Counted from the stretch's first letter, positions 23,468 through 35,216 are shown. The stretch is DNA of 64,000 nucleotides from Stenocarpella maydis (GCA_002270565.1 NQMI01000081.1:65748-129747); one strand, 5' to 3'. The notes: generated by a model not told the origin, from the sequence alone. Numbers and translations: made by a program.

Positions 23468-23712
23468 ATAAGGGTAGGGGGAGCAAAGGTAGAGTAATAG
23501 GGCCAGCACGCCCATATAGGTCAACAGTAGTCAAATTAAACTTAAGGAGCCTCTCCTTCCTCTGAAGGCCCTCGCTTCTCAATAGCTACTATATAGTAGC
23601 ATAGGAGGGCTAGTATCTAATAAGGCCCTATAGGGGCCTACATAGTCATTTGATTGCCCACAGTAAGCCTATTTCTGAGCCTCCTAGCACTAATAGCACA
23701 ATGGGCCCTAAC
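23468..23712 (+). repeat. direct repeat, left copy (partner 30706-30950)
   Basis: About 245 bp, clearly homologous to 30706-30950 in the same orientation (shared words GCCTCTCCTTCCTCT, AGCTACTATATAGTAGCATA, GCCCTAGCACTAATAGCA-like). Differences are mainly C/T and G/A transitions. The gypsy element at 23718 inserted just beyond its right end. Confidence 0.8.
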
Positions 23713-23717
23713 AGATT

Positions 23718-24181
23718 TGTTATAAGCTAACACGGATGGCACCCTGGACGACCCGTTTTGAGGACCCAGGCTCCTGGGGCGGACGCCACGGCACGACCCC
23801 GCAGGACCCCAGGACCAGCACCTCACTAGGGTTAGGGTTAGGGAGAACCCTAACCGGCTTCAGTCAATTAGGATGAAGCCAAAGCCAACAAATCCAGAAA
23901 GGCAGCTTCAGTCAATCAGAACGAAGCCAACAAAGCCATCACCAGTTATAAATAAAGAGTTAGAATATATAAGGATATAGTTATTACTATAGTAGATAGT
24001 TTTTATAGAATAGACTCTTTAGTTGTTAATCTAAATATTTAATCCTAATATTAGATAGCCTTATAGCTAGTAATTATTATTAGTTAACAAATATTACTTA
24101 TTAACCGCTTAATAATATACTTCAAATATAAACCCTTAATATTTTAGGTTTAATATACTTAGAAACCCTCTAATTATTATA
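23718..24181 (+). repeat. 5' LTR of gypsy element A
   Basis: 464 bp. The first ~160 bp stay GC-rich (U3 with a short interstitial TTAGGG array at about 23828-23842), while the downstream part is heavily AT-converted. An ATATATAAGG promoter-like box lies near 23966. TG...TA ends reflect a decayed terminal CA. Confidence 0.88.
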
Positions 24182-27100
24182 TTTTAATAACTCTTATTTA
24201 TATATTACTATATAGACTTTAAGCAATATTATATGTAGAACTCTTTATAATATCTAACTCCAGAATAACCACTCCTACCTGCAACCTTCTCTATAAGCTG
24301 GATAAACTCGCTAATAATGGAACTATAGACCCTTGCATCCAGGAACTAGCTAATGAGGTTGGGTAACTTCACCTCCTTATAGAAGGATAAGCCTAATGCA
24401 ATATAGAAATCAAACAGCTTTAATAGGAAGTTATTACCCTCTAAGCAAGAGCCAATATTATTAACAACCCAATCCAGACTAAGGAATATATTAAACTCAA
24501 CACTCTAGCCCCATATAATAGAACTATTAGGCAACTTTAGGCATACCTAATGTAGGTTAGGGCCTATCAGCACTTCCACAGGTTGGATATATAGCCCAGT
24601 GGGAAGAGGGTTATGCATACATCCTCTTTCCTTAAAGGAAGAGCCTTAGCTTAGTTTAAACCCTACTTAACCAACTTTATTAATGCAGAATTATTTAAAG
24701 CCTGCAAGCTTGAAATATAGCAAATTTTCAGCAGCTATAAGGGCGATAAGAATGCCCTCAGGTCCCTATTCCAGGATCCAAACAAGGAATAACAAGCAGA
24801 AAGAGACCTAGTGAATTACAAATAGCATAGCTCAGCAATCAACTCTATTACAGAATTCCAATAAATCTATACCAAAATTAACTATACTAATAATATAAAG
24901 AAATTTATATTTTATTATAAATTAAAGAATAAAGTAAAGAATAAACTTAATAAGATTATAAACCAACCTAATGATTTTCTATATTATATGGAAATAGCTA
25001 TCTAGATTAATAATAAACTCTATAAATAATGCTTAGAAAAGAAAGGATGAACTTCTAAATAACCCCCATTCTATAAATACAAACTAAATATGGGAAAGAA
25101 GTACCAGAAACTAAGCATCTAATAGGGATAGCATACAGGCCCTATAGAGCTAGATGCTACCTAATACAAGAGAAAGAAAAGCATTAAGTGCTATAACTAC
25201 AATAAGATAGGATATTTAACTTTAGAATATAGAGCTCTAAAAAAGAATAGGGACTGGAAGTCAGTACCTAAAGGAACCTAATAAGCTAATAAAGCTACCC
25301 ATTAAGCCAATATAGCCACCCGCAAGGCACAAGGACCACCTAGGTCCAAACTGCAATAGGAACTTGCAAATAAGTACTGCATTTATAAAACAACTATATA
25401 TAACTAATGCCAAGTATATCCGGAATAGAACCTAGATAAAAAACGCAACTTCTATAACCCTAATAAGGAAGACCTTTATAATAGTTTATACTTCTTATAA
25501 TGCACTAAGTCCTAATATAAGAAACATTAGAAGGATAAAGCTCAATAGTAGCCTATCCCACCAATAAAGAATCCCCAGAAGCCTAGGATGACATATACAT
25601 CGCTTAGTTGGATAGCTTGCTTTAATAACAACTATACTACTTATCACAGTAATAAGGAAGCTACCAGATGGTTTCCTAAAAATACCTTAAGAAAGCAGGG
25701 AAGAACCCTAGCAGTAGGAAATAGAGAGGAGCTCCTATAGATTAACCCCAGAACGGAAGGAAAACCTATCTTATAGGCCATACTTGCGCCACAAATATAG
25801 TAAAAGGAACCATAAGACTACCTAGGATAAGCACCCCTTCTAGCCCCAAGAACTAACATTATAGCAGTTATGATTGCAGGAAGACCCTTCAAAGAAACCA
25901 TAAGACAACCTACCTATAAAAACAGAAGACCAGGAGATTCAGAACGCATATATCCCGCACATAATAAACACAAAGATATCTCCTAGGTATCATATATCTA
26001 TAATAGATATAAAAAACACATAAGGAAGAAAACTAAGCATAACTAGTTTCCCTAATAATACCTAGATAAGGACATTAAGCATATATATAAGCATAATAAC
26101 TTTAAGAACTAGCACCTGCATTAGAAATATAATAGGATAGGATGCGCCCTAATAAGGCTAAACTCCTAAATACCCTTAGAATGCCTATAAAACTCTAATA
26201 GATGAGTAAAATGTAATAAGCCGATCTGCAAAGTGCATATACTTAATAAGGCTTAAGATTAGTATTTACTAAGATAGCAGGAGCTGCTACTTAAATCTCC
26301 AACGCCCAAAAGATAGGATCACAGCATACAACAGCTAATTAATAACCTGCAAAAGTCACAAGATATTACAAAGCGGAACCTTAAGAGTATCAAGAAGTTC
26401 CTAGCAGCAGACAAATAGTTAAAAAACTAGAAGGGCTGTTTATAAAACCTTAGATAGCAACCAACTACACTATAAGGTACTTATACACAACAGCAAGCAA
26501 CTATAGCTACCTAATAGTTTAGGTTAAGCTAGGAGTTCACACATACTTAGCAGTTATTAATAGTAGAGTATAAGGGAATTTTATATCCCTAAAGGTAGTA
26601 AATAGATACTACCTATTATAGTATAAGAAAAGGGAACCCTATAGACTTAATATAGTAGATAGAACTAAAGTATCTTATAGCAATAGAATTATTAATATAA
26701 AGACTAATCCCCTCCTAGTTTAGATTTATAATTATATGGAATCACTATTATTTAATATTATTAAGATAGTAAATCATTAGTTAATCTTAGGAATACCTTG
26801 GTTAAAGAAGAATAATCCCTAAATTAATTAGACTACTAGCTAGATCTTTTAGGATAATGCTATTTCCCAAAAGAAGGTTGCAATTAATAGCAAGGGAAGG
26901 AGTTATATCACTAAGGATAGCAAATAGGTAATATACTTAAATGGACCCATGGATACCTCTAGGAGCAGGCAGAAGGCCTAACTCCAGGAAAATAGAGAAG
27001 GATTAAGCTACTTACGTGCCTTATAGAAAGACTAAAGCTAATTAGGAGATTGCTACTCCAGCACAACCAGTCAACATATAACACAGGAAACACAATAATA

Positions 27101-27209
27101 CTTCCTTTATCTAGAAAAAGGAAAGAAAGAAGATAAAACCAATAAACTAGCATAAATACTAAAAGACTATTATAAATTTAAGAGAGTATTCTAGGAATAA
27201 CTTAATACC
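24182..27209 (+). pseudogene. gag and partial pol remnant of gypsy element A
   Basis: Stop-riddled remnant read on the + strand. A degraded CCHC zinc knuckle lies near 25188-25230, in which the second Cys and the His have become Tyr, exactly the change expected from C-to-T RIP. The region from 26043 to 27209 is homologous, base for base apart from transitions, to 52103-53268 in the second copy, which continues into reverse transcriptase. No intact frame longer than a few dozen codons remains. Confidence 0.8.
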
Positions 27210-27767
27210 TGTTAAACGGAACCGCTCAGTAGGGCGTTGGCACTTCGTGCAAGGAGTTACCCTAGACTTTTTAGTAAGGAGTTACCCTAGACTTGCGAGT
27301 CAGGCGATTTTCGCTAAGTACGCCCAGTGCGTGCGTGACGCAAGATGAGTTTGGTGGCCGTGAGTCGATTATTTTGGCCTGCATTTGCACCTTAATTCAG
27401 ACCTCTGCGTTATCCTTATTTCTTACCCAAAAGGTATATAACTTGGTGCATTAGATAGCCTGATTTCTGAAGTTTGTATGTACTTAATTTGGGCATTGCT
27501 AGGGCTATGGTTGGCTGGTTGCTTGGAACCAAAGATGGTGTGTCGGAAGGGCGAATTTTCCGGCTTTTGCAAACTTGCACCAGAGCCTACCGCAGCGTGC
27601 CCGCGGGTGAGACGATGTCGGAGGGTATATAAGGAGGGCTTACAGAAGCCCAACTTAATTCAATATAAAGTTGTCCAGACCATTATCAGTCGTCTCAATT
27701 CGCCTCAGAGCACCATACTGCGACCCTGTTGGAAAACACATGCTGAACTGTATGCTATTCTATAGTA
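27210..27767 (+). mobile_element. solo LTR, family II, copy A (3' end truncated)
   Basis: Starts TGTTAAACGG like copies at 51379 and 55273 and, inverted, 33375-33946. About 560 bp, much GC-richer than its surroundings. It has two ~28-bp tandem GGAGTTACCCTAGACTT units near the start, a TATATAAGGAGG box at about 27626 and an open frame of 95 codons (27478-27765). The last ~18 bp present in other copies (ending CAAATTCATCAGA) are missing where gypsy element A loses its RT/integrase portion, so one deletion probably removed both. Confidence 0.82.
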
Positions 27768-28469
27768 TATCTTTCCAAAACTAATATTCAGAAACTTTTC
27801 CCAATCAATATTTATATCTACTAATAAACTCTAGTTAAGAATATCTATTACACCCATAGAATGCAACCAAGCCTCCTGCGCTACTAATCCCCCAGCCTCC
27901 TCTAAGGAACTCTAACGTGCAGCCTCAACAGATTACTCAGCAACCGACACACATTCATTCTCAACCTCCTCCTTCTCTACACACTCCAACTCCTCCACCT
28001 GCAAAAGACCATAGCATATTGCGCACCTCTGTTTTTCTAACCAAACCTAATCCTACTTAATTAAACAGGCTAGCTTAAAATATATAACCTCTATCTTATT
28101 ACAAAGCCTCTAGCGCTACTTTATAATATTCTAAAGTTTAATAGCAGATAGACTAAGGATATTATATCCTAAAAGATTCTAATAAACATACTTATAGTAA
28201 TAACTAAAATAATATTCAGAAACCTAGCAACTCTCCCTAAGACCCTAGGATTTATAAGAAGAATACACAAACATGTTAATATAGTTCTCCTTAATAACCT
28301 ATAGTAAAGTATAATAATGTATAGTTAACTTTAGAATACTAGACTTCTAAATATAGAACTGAATAACTCCACCTAATATAATAAATTAAGAAAGCATAAA
28401 TAATAATATAAATAAATAAAATAACTTATAAAGCACTTTTAAGGATAAAAGAAGTAAGAAGGGAAATAG

Positions 28470-28969
28470 TATTATAAGCTAATATAGATAGCACCCTAAA
28501 TGACCCGTTTTAAGGACCCAGGCTCTTAGAGCGGACGCCACAGCACAACTCCACAGGACCCTAGAACCAGCACCTCACTAGGGTTAGGGTTAGAGAGAAC
28601 CCCAACCGGCTTCAGTCAATCAGGATAAAGCTAACGAATCCAGAAAGGCAGCTTCAGTCGATCAGAACAAAGTCAATAAATCCAGAAAGGCGGCTTTAGT
28701 TGATTAGAATGAAGCCAATAAAGCTATCACCAGTTACAAATAAAAAGTCAGAATATATAAGGACATGGTCATCACCACAGTAGATAGTTTTCATAAAACA
28801 GACTCTTTAATCATCAATCTAAGTATTCAATCCTAGTATTAGATAGCCTTATAGCTAGTAATTATTATCAGTTAACAAATATTGCTTATCAACCGCCTAA
28901 TAACATATTCCGAACATAAACCCTTAATCTTTCAGGTTTAATATACTCAGAAACTCTCTGATCATTACA
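28470..28969 (+). repeat. 3' LTR of gypsy element A
   Basis: 500 bp, homologous to 23718-24181 but with an extra repeat of the CAGCTTCAGTCRATCAGAA unit. It retains two TTAGGG-type units (about 28578-28592) and ends GATCATTACA followed by the target duplication AGATT. Confidence 0.88.
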
Positions 28970-28974
28970 AGATT

Positions 28975-30705
28975 CCCCGTCTTACTCAGGGCTTGCCCTA
29001 AGCCCTTATTACTTTATAGTATAATTATTGCTCCTTAGTTCCTGCTTTATAGCCCCCCTCTTGCTGCTTTATTATATCCATAGCCCCTTCTACTACTTTA
29101 TTATCCTTACTGCTTTATTATTGCTACCTTATAGCTGCTTCATAGTTATTACTGCTTTATTATATTTATAACCCCTTTTACTACTTTATTATATTTATAA
29201 CCCTTATTAATTCATGCTTTATAGCTCTTATAGCTCTTATTAGTTTATAGTTACTACCTTATAACTCTTATAGCTCTTACTGCTTTATAGTTACTACTTA
29301 ATAATTACTACCTTATAATTGCTGCTTTATAGCACTTACTACCTTTTAGTATTCACAGCCCTTATTTCTTTATACTTTATAGCCCTTGCTACTTTATAGT
29401 TACTACTTAATAGTTGCTACCTCATAATTACTATATTATAGTTACTGCTTTATAATTACTACTTTATAGCTTTATAATACTTGCTGCCTTTCTATATCTA
29501 TAGTCCCTATTACCTTATAGCCCTTATAGCCCTTATAGCCCTTATAGCCCTTATAGCCCTTATAGCCCTTATAGCCCTTATTACTTATAGTTACTACTTT
29601 AAAGTATTTATATCCTCTTCTTATAGCCTTACTCTAAAGCTTTACTTCTTTAATATACTTATATTATATTATTATTATATATTCTTTCTTAATACACCTA
29701 CTTAGTATTAAATTCTTTTCTATATTACTTTATAATCCTACTTAATACTTAAAAAGGTCTAGGCTTAAAATCTTTAAAATATAATATTTATACCTCTTAT
29801 ACTACTCTCTTTAAGCACCGTTTTAATAATAATGCTATTTAGTATACAATTAGCTAGCTCTTTTCACTAAGGAATATAAGCTATTAAGCTTATAAAGCTT
29901 AATAAGGTTTTTATCTATTATTAAATAATAATATAGCCTCTTAAAGTTTAAAGCTCTTGTTAAGTAGTATATACTTTAGTATTCTTTAAGAAGTCTTTCT
30001 AGCTCTTATTATTTAAGACGGCCCTTAAATATAGACCTTAATCCTAAGTAAGTAATAGCAGCCTAATAATTCTAGCAACTATATAGTATTATTATAACTC
30101 TTTTTTAAGCCTCTTATTTAAATATCTTATAAACCCTTCTTTAAGGCCTATAAGATATCTTATAAATATCTTTATCTTATTAGGAACTCTCTTATTCTTA
30201 CTCTTTCTTTTTTATAAGGCTTAATAATCTATTTATTACTTACTTATTACTTTCTTATTACTTTCTTATTACTTTCTTATTACTTTTTTATAGCTTCTTT
30301 ATAGCTTCCTTATAGTTATAGCTTCTCTATAGCTTCTTTATAGCTACAGCTTCTTTATAAGTATAGTGCTTCTACTGTTTCTTTATAGCTCCTTTATAAC
30401 TAATAGTTATAGTGCTTCTATAGCTTCTTTATAGCCTCTTTATAGGTATAGGACTCCTGCTGCTTCTTTATAGCTCCTTTATAATTAATAATTATAGTGC
30501 TTTTATATTTTCTTTATAGCTCTTTTATAACCAATAGTTATAGTGCTTCTATAGCTTCTTTATAAACTTTTTACCATTATAGCTTCCCGATTACCTCCCT
30601 ATAGTTATAGCTTCCTTATAATTATAGCTTCCTTATAGCTTCCTTGATTTAGTAATAAGCCCTACTAGTTTACCTCCTATATAGGAGTAGAGGTTTAATC
30701 TATAA
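28975..30705. repeat. AT-rich low-complexity block
   Basis: Composed of TTATAGCCC, CTTTATAGC, TTATTACTTTC and similar pyrimidine-rich words. The clearest array is seven perfect 9-bp TTATAGCCC units at 29515-29577. The short open frame across it (LIALIALIAL) is a product of the repeat. No gene or autonomous element can be recognised. Confidence 0.75.
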
Positions 30706-30950
30706 GGGTAAGGAGAGCAAAGGTAGAATAATAGGGCCAGCACACCCAAATAGGGCAATAGTAGTTAAATTAAACCTAAGGAGCCTCTCCTTCCTCTTAA
30801 AGCCCTCACTTCTTAATAGCTACTATATAGTAGCATAGCAGGGCTAGTATCTGATAAGGCCTAATAGGGGCCCATACAGTTATTTAATCACTCATAGTAA
30901 GCCCACTTCTAAGCCCCCTAGCACTAATAGCATAATAGGTCCTAATAGCC
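30706..30950 (+). repeat. direct repeat, right copy (partner 23468-23712)
   Basis: Second copy of the 245-bp repeat, 7.2 kb to the right in the same orientation, again with mainly transition differences. It is not part of either LTR family in the window. It could be the remains of another dispersed element. Confidence 0.8.
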
Positions 30951-31119
30951 TCTTATAAATAGTTAATTATCTCTAAGCTATTTAAGTGCTTTATAAGGCC
31001 TTAGGAAGGATTATAATAGTATACTTAAGTATTAAGCTTATAAATTAATAAAGGATTTAGTTTCTTTAAAACTAAATATTATAGTCTTTTCAGCTAGAAT
31101 AGCTATTATGCTAATAGTA
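30951..31119. other. AT-rich spacer
   Basis: Short AT-rich stretch between the direct repeat and the pogo element; nothing recognisable. Confidence 0.6.
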
Positions 31120-31166
31120 AACGTGGGTGGCCCAAATTTGGGCCACCCCCTAATCTGGGCCACCGC

Positions 31167-32275
31167 CAGAGTTGTGACAGTATCTGGTATCTAGTATCTT
31201 GTATCTATATCAGATACAAAATACTGTATTTATATCTGTATTTGTATCTGGATTTTTTCTTGTATCTGTATTTGTATCTGTATCTATAATATAGTTGTAT
31301 CTGTATCTAGTATCTAGTATATTATGTATCTAGATACAAATACAAATACAAATATCGATATAAATAATATACTTAATAATATTAGATATTTAACTATTTA
31401 AATACTTTTAAAAGATATACTTAACTACTTATAAAAGTATTTATATAACTATTTACTTAATTACTTATATAAGTACTTATATAATTTCTTATTTAACTAT
31501 TAAATGGTAGGGACCTAGGTTCGATTCCTAGTGGTTCTATCGGATTGGGCTCCTTGTTGGGTATTATTTCTTTTTTTTATTAATTAGTTAGATAAGTAGT
31601 TAGATAAGAAGTTAGATAAGTACTTAGATAAGTACTTAGATAAGTGGTTAAATAAGTAATTAAATAATAATATAAGAAGTTTTATTATTTATCTAAATAT
31701 TTACCTAATTCTAACTACTTATAATAAGTAGTTATATAAATACTTAAATATATAATAAGATAAATAATGAGATAGATAATAAGATAAATAATATAATAAA
31801 TAATAAGATAAATAATAAGATAAATAATGAGATAGATAATAAGATAAACAATAAGATAAATAATAAGATAAATAATAAGATAAATAATAAGACAAATAAT
31901 AAGATAAATAATAAGATAAATAAGTAGGCTAAAGTAGTTAAATAAGTAGTTAAATAAAGAGTTATTATATTTTATTTATATCTAGATATAGATACAAATA
32001 CAAATACAGATACAAGATACAAATACAAATACAGATACTGTATTTATATCTGTATTTTATATCTATATATCTTGTATCTGTATTTATGTATCTGTATCTA
32101 TATATAAAATACTGTATTTTATATCTATATATCTTGTATCTGTATTTATGTATCTGTATCTATATATAAAATACTGTATCTGTATCTGTATCTGTATCTG
32201 TATCTGTATCTGTATCTGTATCTGTATCTGTATCTGTGTATGTATCTGTGTATCTGAGATACTTTCACTACTCTG
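31167..32275. mobile_element. non-autonomous hAT-type element (1109 bp) rich in TATCTG repeats
   Basis: Flanked by a perfect 8-bp duplication GCCACCGC (31159-31166 and 32276-32283). Ends are inverted: left CAGAGTTGTGACAGTATCT, right the complement of CAGAGTAGTGAAAGTATCT. An 8-bp duplication with CAG-starting termini is the hAT signature. The interior is AT-rich: GTATCTG/CAGATAC arrays at both arms in opposite orientation, and AATAAGATAAAT units at about 31745-31925. A tRNA-like T-arm (CTAGG-TTCGATT-CCTAG) lies at about 31511-31532. There is no transposase. It sits inside the left terminal repeat region of the pogo element. Confidence 0.87.
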
Positions 32276-32819
32276 GCCACCGCACACCCGCGTAACACAA
32301 TGTACGCATCGGGGACCCCCTCTATAGAAAAACTTGAATATCTCAACAAGGGATTTTTTTTCTGATCACTAAATTTCTTCTATACATTAATTAGACCATT
32401 ATAAAGCAATACTTAGAAGCTAACATATAATGCCCTTACAGCAATAGCAGACAGGACGCCAATTCAGCTAGCCTCCCGGCTATAGCATATCCCACAGGCA
32501 ACCCTTCAATACTGCCTCAACAATCTACAAAGCCATCATGCTGCAGCTAACCCTTAGAGAAACCTTTCTGATTATCAAGAGGACCAATTAGCAGTATTCA
32601 TTATTAATCAATCTAGCCTAGGCCTTAGATTAACCTAATATAAAACCCGGGCTCTTGCAGCCTGCCTGGCCTTCCCTAATGAGAATCACCTTCCCCTAGG
32701 GAGGAAGTGGCTAAGAGTATTCCTCTCCCAGCACCCTAAACTATAAAGCCAAAAGAATTAACTAGTTAAGGCTCATTAGCTGAGGATAATAATGAAAGTA
32801 AATATTAAGGCTTGGTTTA

Positions 32820-33287
32820 TGTTATGAACCAACACGATGGCACCCCAGGACCCAGGGTAATCAGGACCAACTACCACGACGCAACCCCGCAGACGCAAGA
32901 TAACCAAATGCACCAGGCCCGGGTTAGGGTCTGGCTCGCAACGCTCGCTTGCGAGCCACGCGAGCCGCTCGACAGAGAATCCTTCGAGCCTCACACCATG
33001 GCTCGCAGGCTCGCCTTGCGAGCCAGCGAGCCACTGAAGAGTCGGAATATATAAGGACATGGTCATCACCAGAGTAGATAAGGTTTCATAGAACAGACTC
33101 TTCAGTCGTCAATCTAAGTATTCAGTCTCACCAACTGGATAGCCTCACAGCTTTTGATCATACCCTCTTCGTGAACAGTGTCTTCGTATACTGCAACTCA
33201 GTCACGTGCCACCTCTGCGCCGCTCTGCTAACATAAACCCTACAGGTTACCTACTGAACCCCATAAAGGTTTGGTGTGATCATAACA
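32820..33287 (+). mobile_element. solo LTR, family I, intact ends, target duplication GTTTA
   Basis: 468 bp, TGTTAT...ATAACA (6-bp inverted termini), flanked by GTTTA at 32815-32819 and 33288-33292. Related to the gypsy A LTRs and most similar in U3 to the LTR at 57780-58240 (shared TTAGGGTCTGGCT and GCGAGCC words). Unlike those copies it is GC-rich and essentially free of RIP decay. An ATATATAAGG box lies near 33046. Several GCGAGCC/GGCTCGC inverted words form potential hairpins at 32930-33035. It interrupts the pogo transposase between the codons for Trp and Asn. Confidence 0.92.
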
Positions 33288-33374
33288 GTTTAACCTCCTC
33301 TAATTACCTATAATTAAATTGGTTCTTCCTTATAACTGCTAGAATGCTAATAAGGGGAGAATAATAAAAGGGTA

Positions 33375-33946
33375 TCTGATGAATTTGTGCTATAGAATAG
33401 CATTCAGTTCAGCGTGTGTGTGTTTCGGCAGGGTCGCAGTATGGTGCTCTGAGGCGAATTCGGACGATTGACAATGGTCTGGACAACTTTGTATTGAATT
33501 AAGTTGGGCTTCTGTAAGCCCTCCTTATATACCCTCCGACGTCGTCTCACCCCTGGGCACGCTGCGGTAGGCTCTGGTGCAAATTTGCAAATGCCGGAAA
33601 ATTCGCCCTTCCAACACACCATCTTTGGTTCCAAGCAACCAGTCAACCATAGCCCTAGCAATGCCCAAATTAAGTACATATAAACTTCAGAAATCAAGCT
33701 ATCCAATGCACCAAGTTATATACTTTTTGGGTAAGAAATAAGGGTAATGCAGAGGTCTGAATTAAGGTGCAAATGCAGGCCAAAATAATCGACTCACGGC
33801 CACCAAACTCATCTTGCGTCACGCACGCACTGGGCGTACTTAGNGAAAATCGCCTGACTCGCAAGTCTAGGGTAACTCCTTGCAAGAAGTCTAGGGTAAC
33901 TCCTTGCACGAAGTGCCAACGCCCTACTGAGCGGTTCCGTTTAACA
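33375..33946 (-). mobile_element. solo LTR, family II, copy B, target duplication GGGTA
   Basis: 572 bp in reverse orientation, flanked by GGGTA at 33370-33374 and 33947-33951. In its own sense it runs TGTTAAACGG...TTCATCAGA. Joining the flanks across one GGGTA restores the transposase reading KGYLKS. One ambiguous base (N, 33844) lies where other copies have C. The 100-codon frame seen in copies C and D is also open here (33706-33404). Confidence 0.92.
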
Positions 33947-35139
33947 GGGTATTTAAAGAGTATATTAACCCTTAGCTATTTATGTAATAGCCCTATTATA
34001 TAAATAGATTATAATTTAAGAGTATAGACCTCCTATATTAAGTATATTAATGCTCTAGGGAAGCACCTTAACCTATTAGTAATATTTAAAAGTAAGAGCA
34101 TTTAATAGTAATAGTTTCTTATTATCCTTAAGGATTTTAATAGCTAGCAATTTACTAGTATAAAGAAGGGGTAGATAGAGGAAAAAATCACTTTTAAATA
34201 AGTGCAAAGAGTATTTATTCCTTAAATAAAGCTAAAGGACCCTAATAAGTAGTAATTATTAGTTATAAATAGACACTATAGCTATATAATGGTTAATTTT
34301 ATATAGGAGTGCTTCTTAAATCATATATATATACTTTTCTTACCAGTATATACCTCCTATATGCTCCAGCCTCTTAATATTAGGGTTTTTATGCTGCTTA
34401 AAGCCTCCTTTAGGAAGCACTTATATGCTTTAGAGTAATTTAAGTTCTTAACTATAATAATAAGGCAATGATTTCTCTATTGCTATTAGAGGGCATATAA
34501 AGAAGTAATTATAGAGGAAAATATTCATTCTAGGTAGAGGGCAATTAATCTTTAGCCTATCACTAGGGTGAGAGTATTAGGAAGCACCTATATCCTTAAA
34601 AGCCATCTGAACCAGCCGGAATTAGTTAATTTAAGTAGTCTGAATAGCTTTATTGGGCTAAGGAGAATACCTGAGTATATTTTTCATCCCATGGGGCCTA
34701 ATCTTACTACACGAAAGAGGTCCCAAGAGATATGCTGGCTTATAGCTGATTATAAATATTAGAAATACTTAAGCCCTATATAATAATAACTCCTTAGAAA
34801 AATCCTTAAAGTATATAACTAAAAAGAGATAGAGTTAGTAATAACCTTATAAAGAAGTAGTAGCTAAAGAGTTAAATTAAAGCTAGCAGGAAGATTAAGA
34901 GGAAGAAGGTTATAATTAACCCAAATGCGGCTTTTGCAAATATTAAGGCTATTTATAGGGCGAAAATTAAAGCCAGCAAGGTATCCCCTAATAGTAACCA
35001 TTCTAATAATTCCTTAATATCAACGGAAGAGGGATCAGTTATTATTATAGCGGCCAATTAAGGGTGGGAATAGCTTTAATGGTTAACGAGGAGAGTGGCC
35101 CAGATCAGGGGGGGGGGCGCAAATATAGGCCACCCATGT

Positions 35140-35216
35140 TAATAAACTAACCTATCTTAGAACCTATAGGTATTTTAATTCCTATAATTACTTATGGGTC
35201 CTTAGGTACCCATTAA
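35140..35216. other. short spacer between pogo and foldback elements
   Basis: AT-rich; nothing recognisable. Confidence 0.6.

Larger units (their letters stand above)
23718..28969 (+). mobile_element. Ty3/gypsy chromovirus-type element, RIP-decayed, both LTRs, 5-bp target duplication
   Basis: Bounded by two related LTRs (23718-24181 and 28470-28969) that start TGTTATAAGC (decayed to TATTATAAGC in the 3' copy) and end GATCATTACA (AATTATTATA in the 5' copy). The 5-bp target duplication AGATT is present at 23713-23717 and 28970-28974. A purine-rich tract (GAAGTAAGAAGGGAAATAG) precedes the 3' LTR. The interior carries gag and part of pol with numerous TAA/TAG stops. Compared with the second copy (52103-58240), an internal piece of about 3.3 kb (RT, RNase H, integrase) is missing, and an unrelated LTR sits at that junction (27210-27767). 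C-to-T and G-to-A decay throughout. Non-autonomous and dead as read. Confidence 0.9.
31120..35139 (+). mobile_element. pogo/Fot1-type DNA transposon with three nested insertions
   Basis: Terminal inverted repeats ACGTGGGTGGCC (left) and GGCCACCCATGT (right); a TA follows the right end and lies one base off at the left. The interior between insertions encodes, with many RIP-type stops, a Fot1/pogo transposase (helix-turn-helix N-terminal region about 32390-32800, DDE region about 33955-34750, with WRLL, SGWRA-like and HILQPL-like landmarks decayed). It is interrupted by a hAT-type element (31167-32275), a family I solo LTR (32820-33287) and a family II solo LTR (33375-33946). Subtracting them and their duplications gives about 1853 bp, close to the 1820-bp copy at 43992-45811. 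At the two LTR sites, joining across one copy of the target duplication restores the transposase reading. Confidence 0.88.

Noticed and set aside
29481..29705. Open frame encoding LIALIAL
   Set aside because: Produced by the TTATAGCCC 9-bp array.
29515..32275. Short regular repeats considered as a possible CRISPR-like array
   Set aside because: Units are contiguous with no unique spacers and the genome is eukaryotic.
32084..32349. Open frames encoding QIQIQ/YRYRY
   Set aside because: Produced by the TATCTG array in the hAT-type element.
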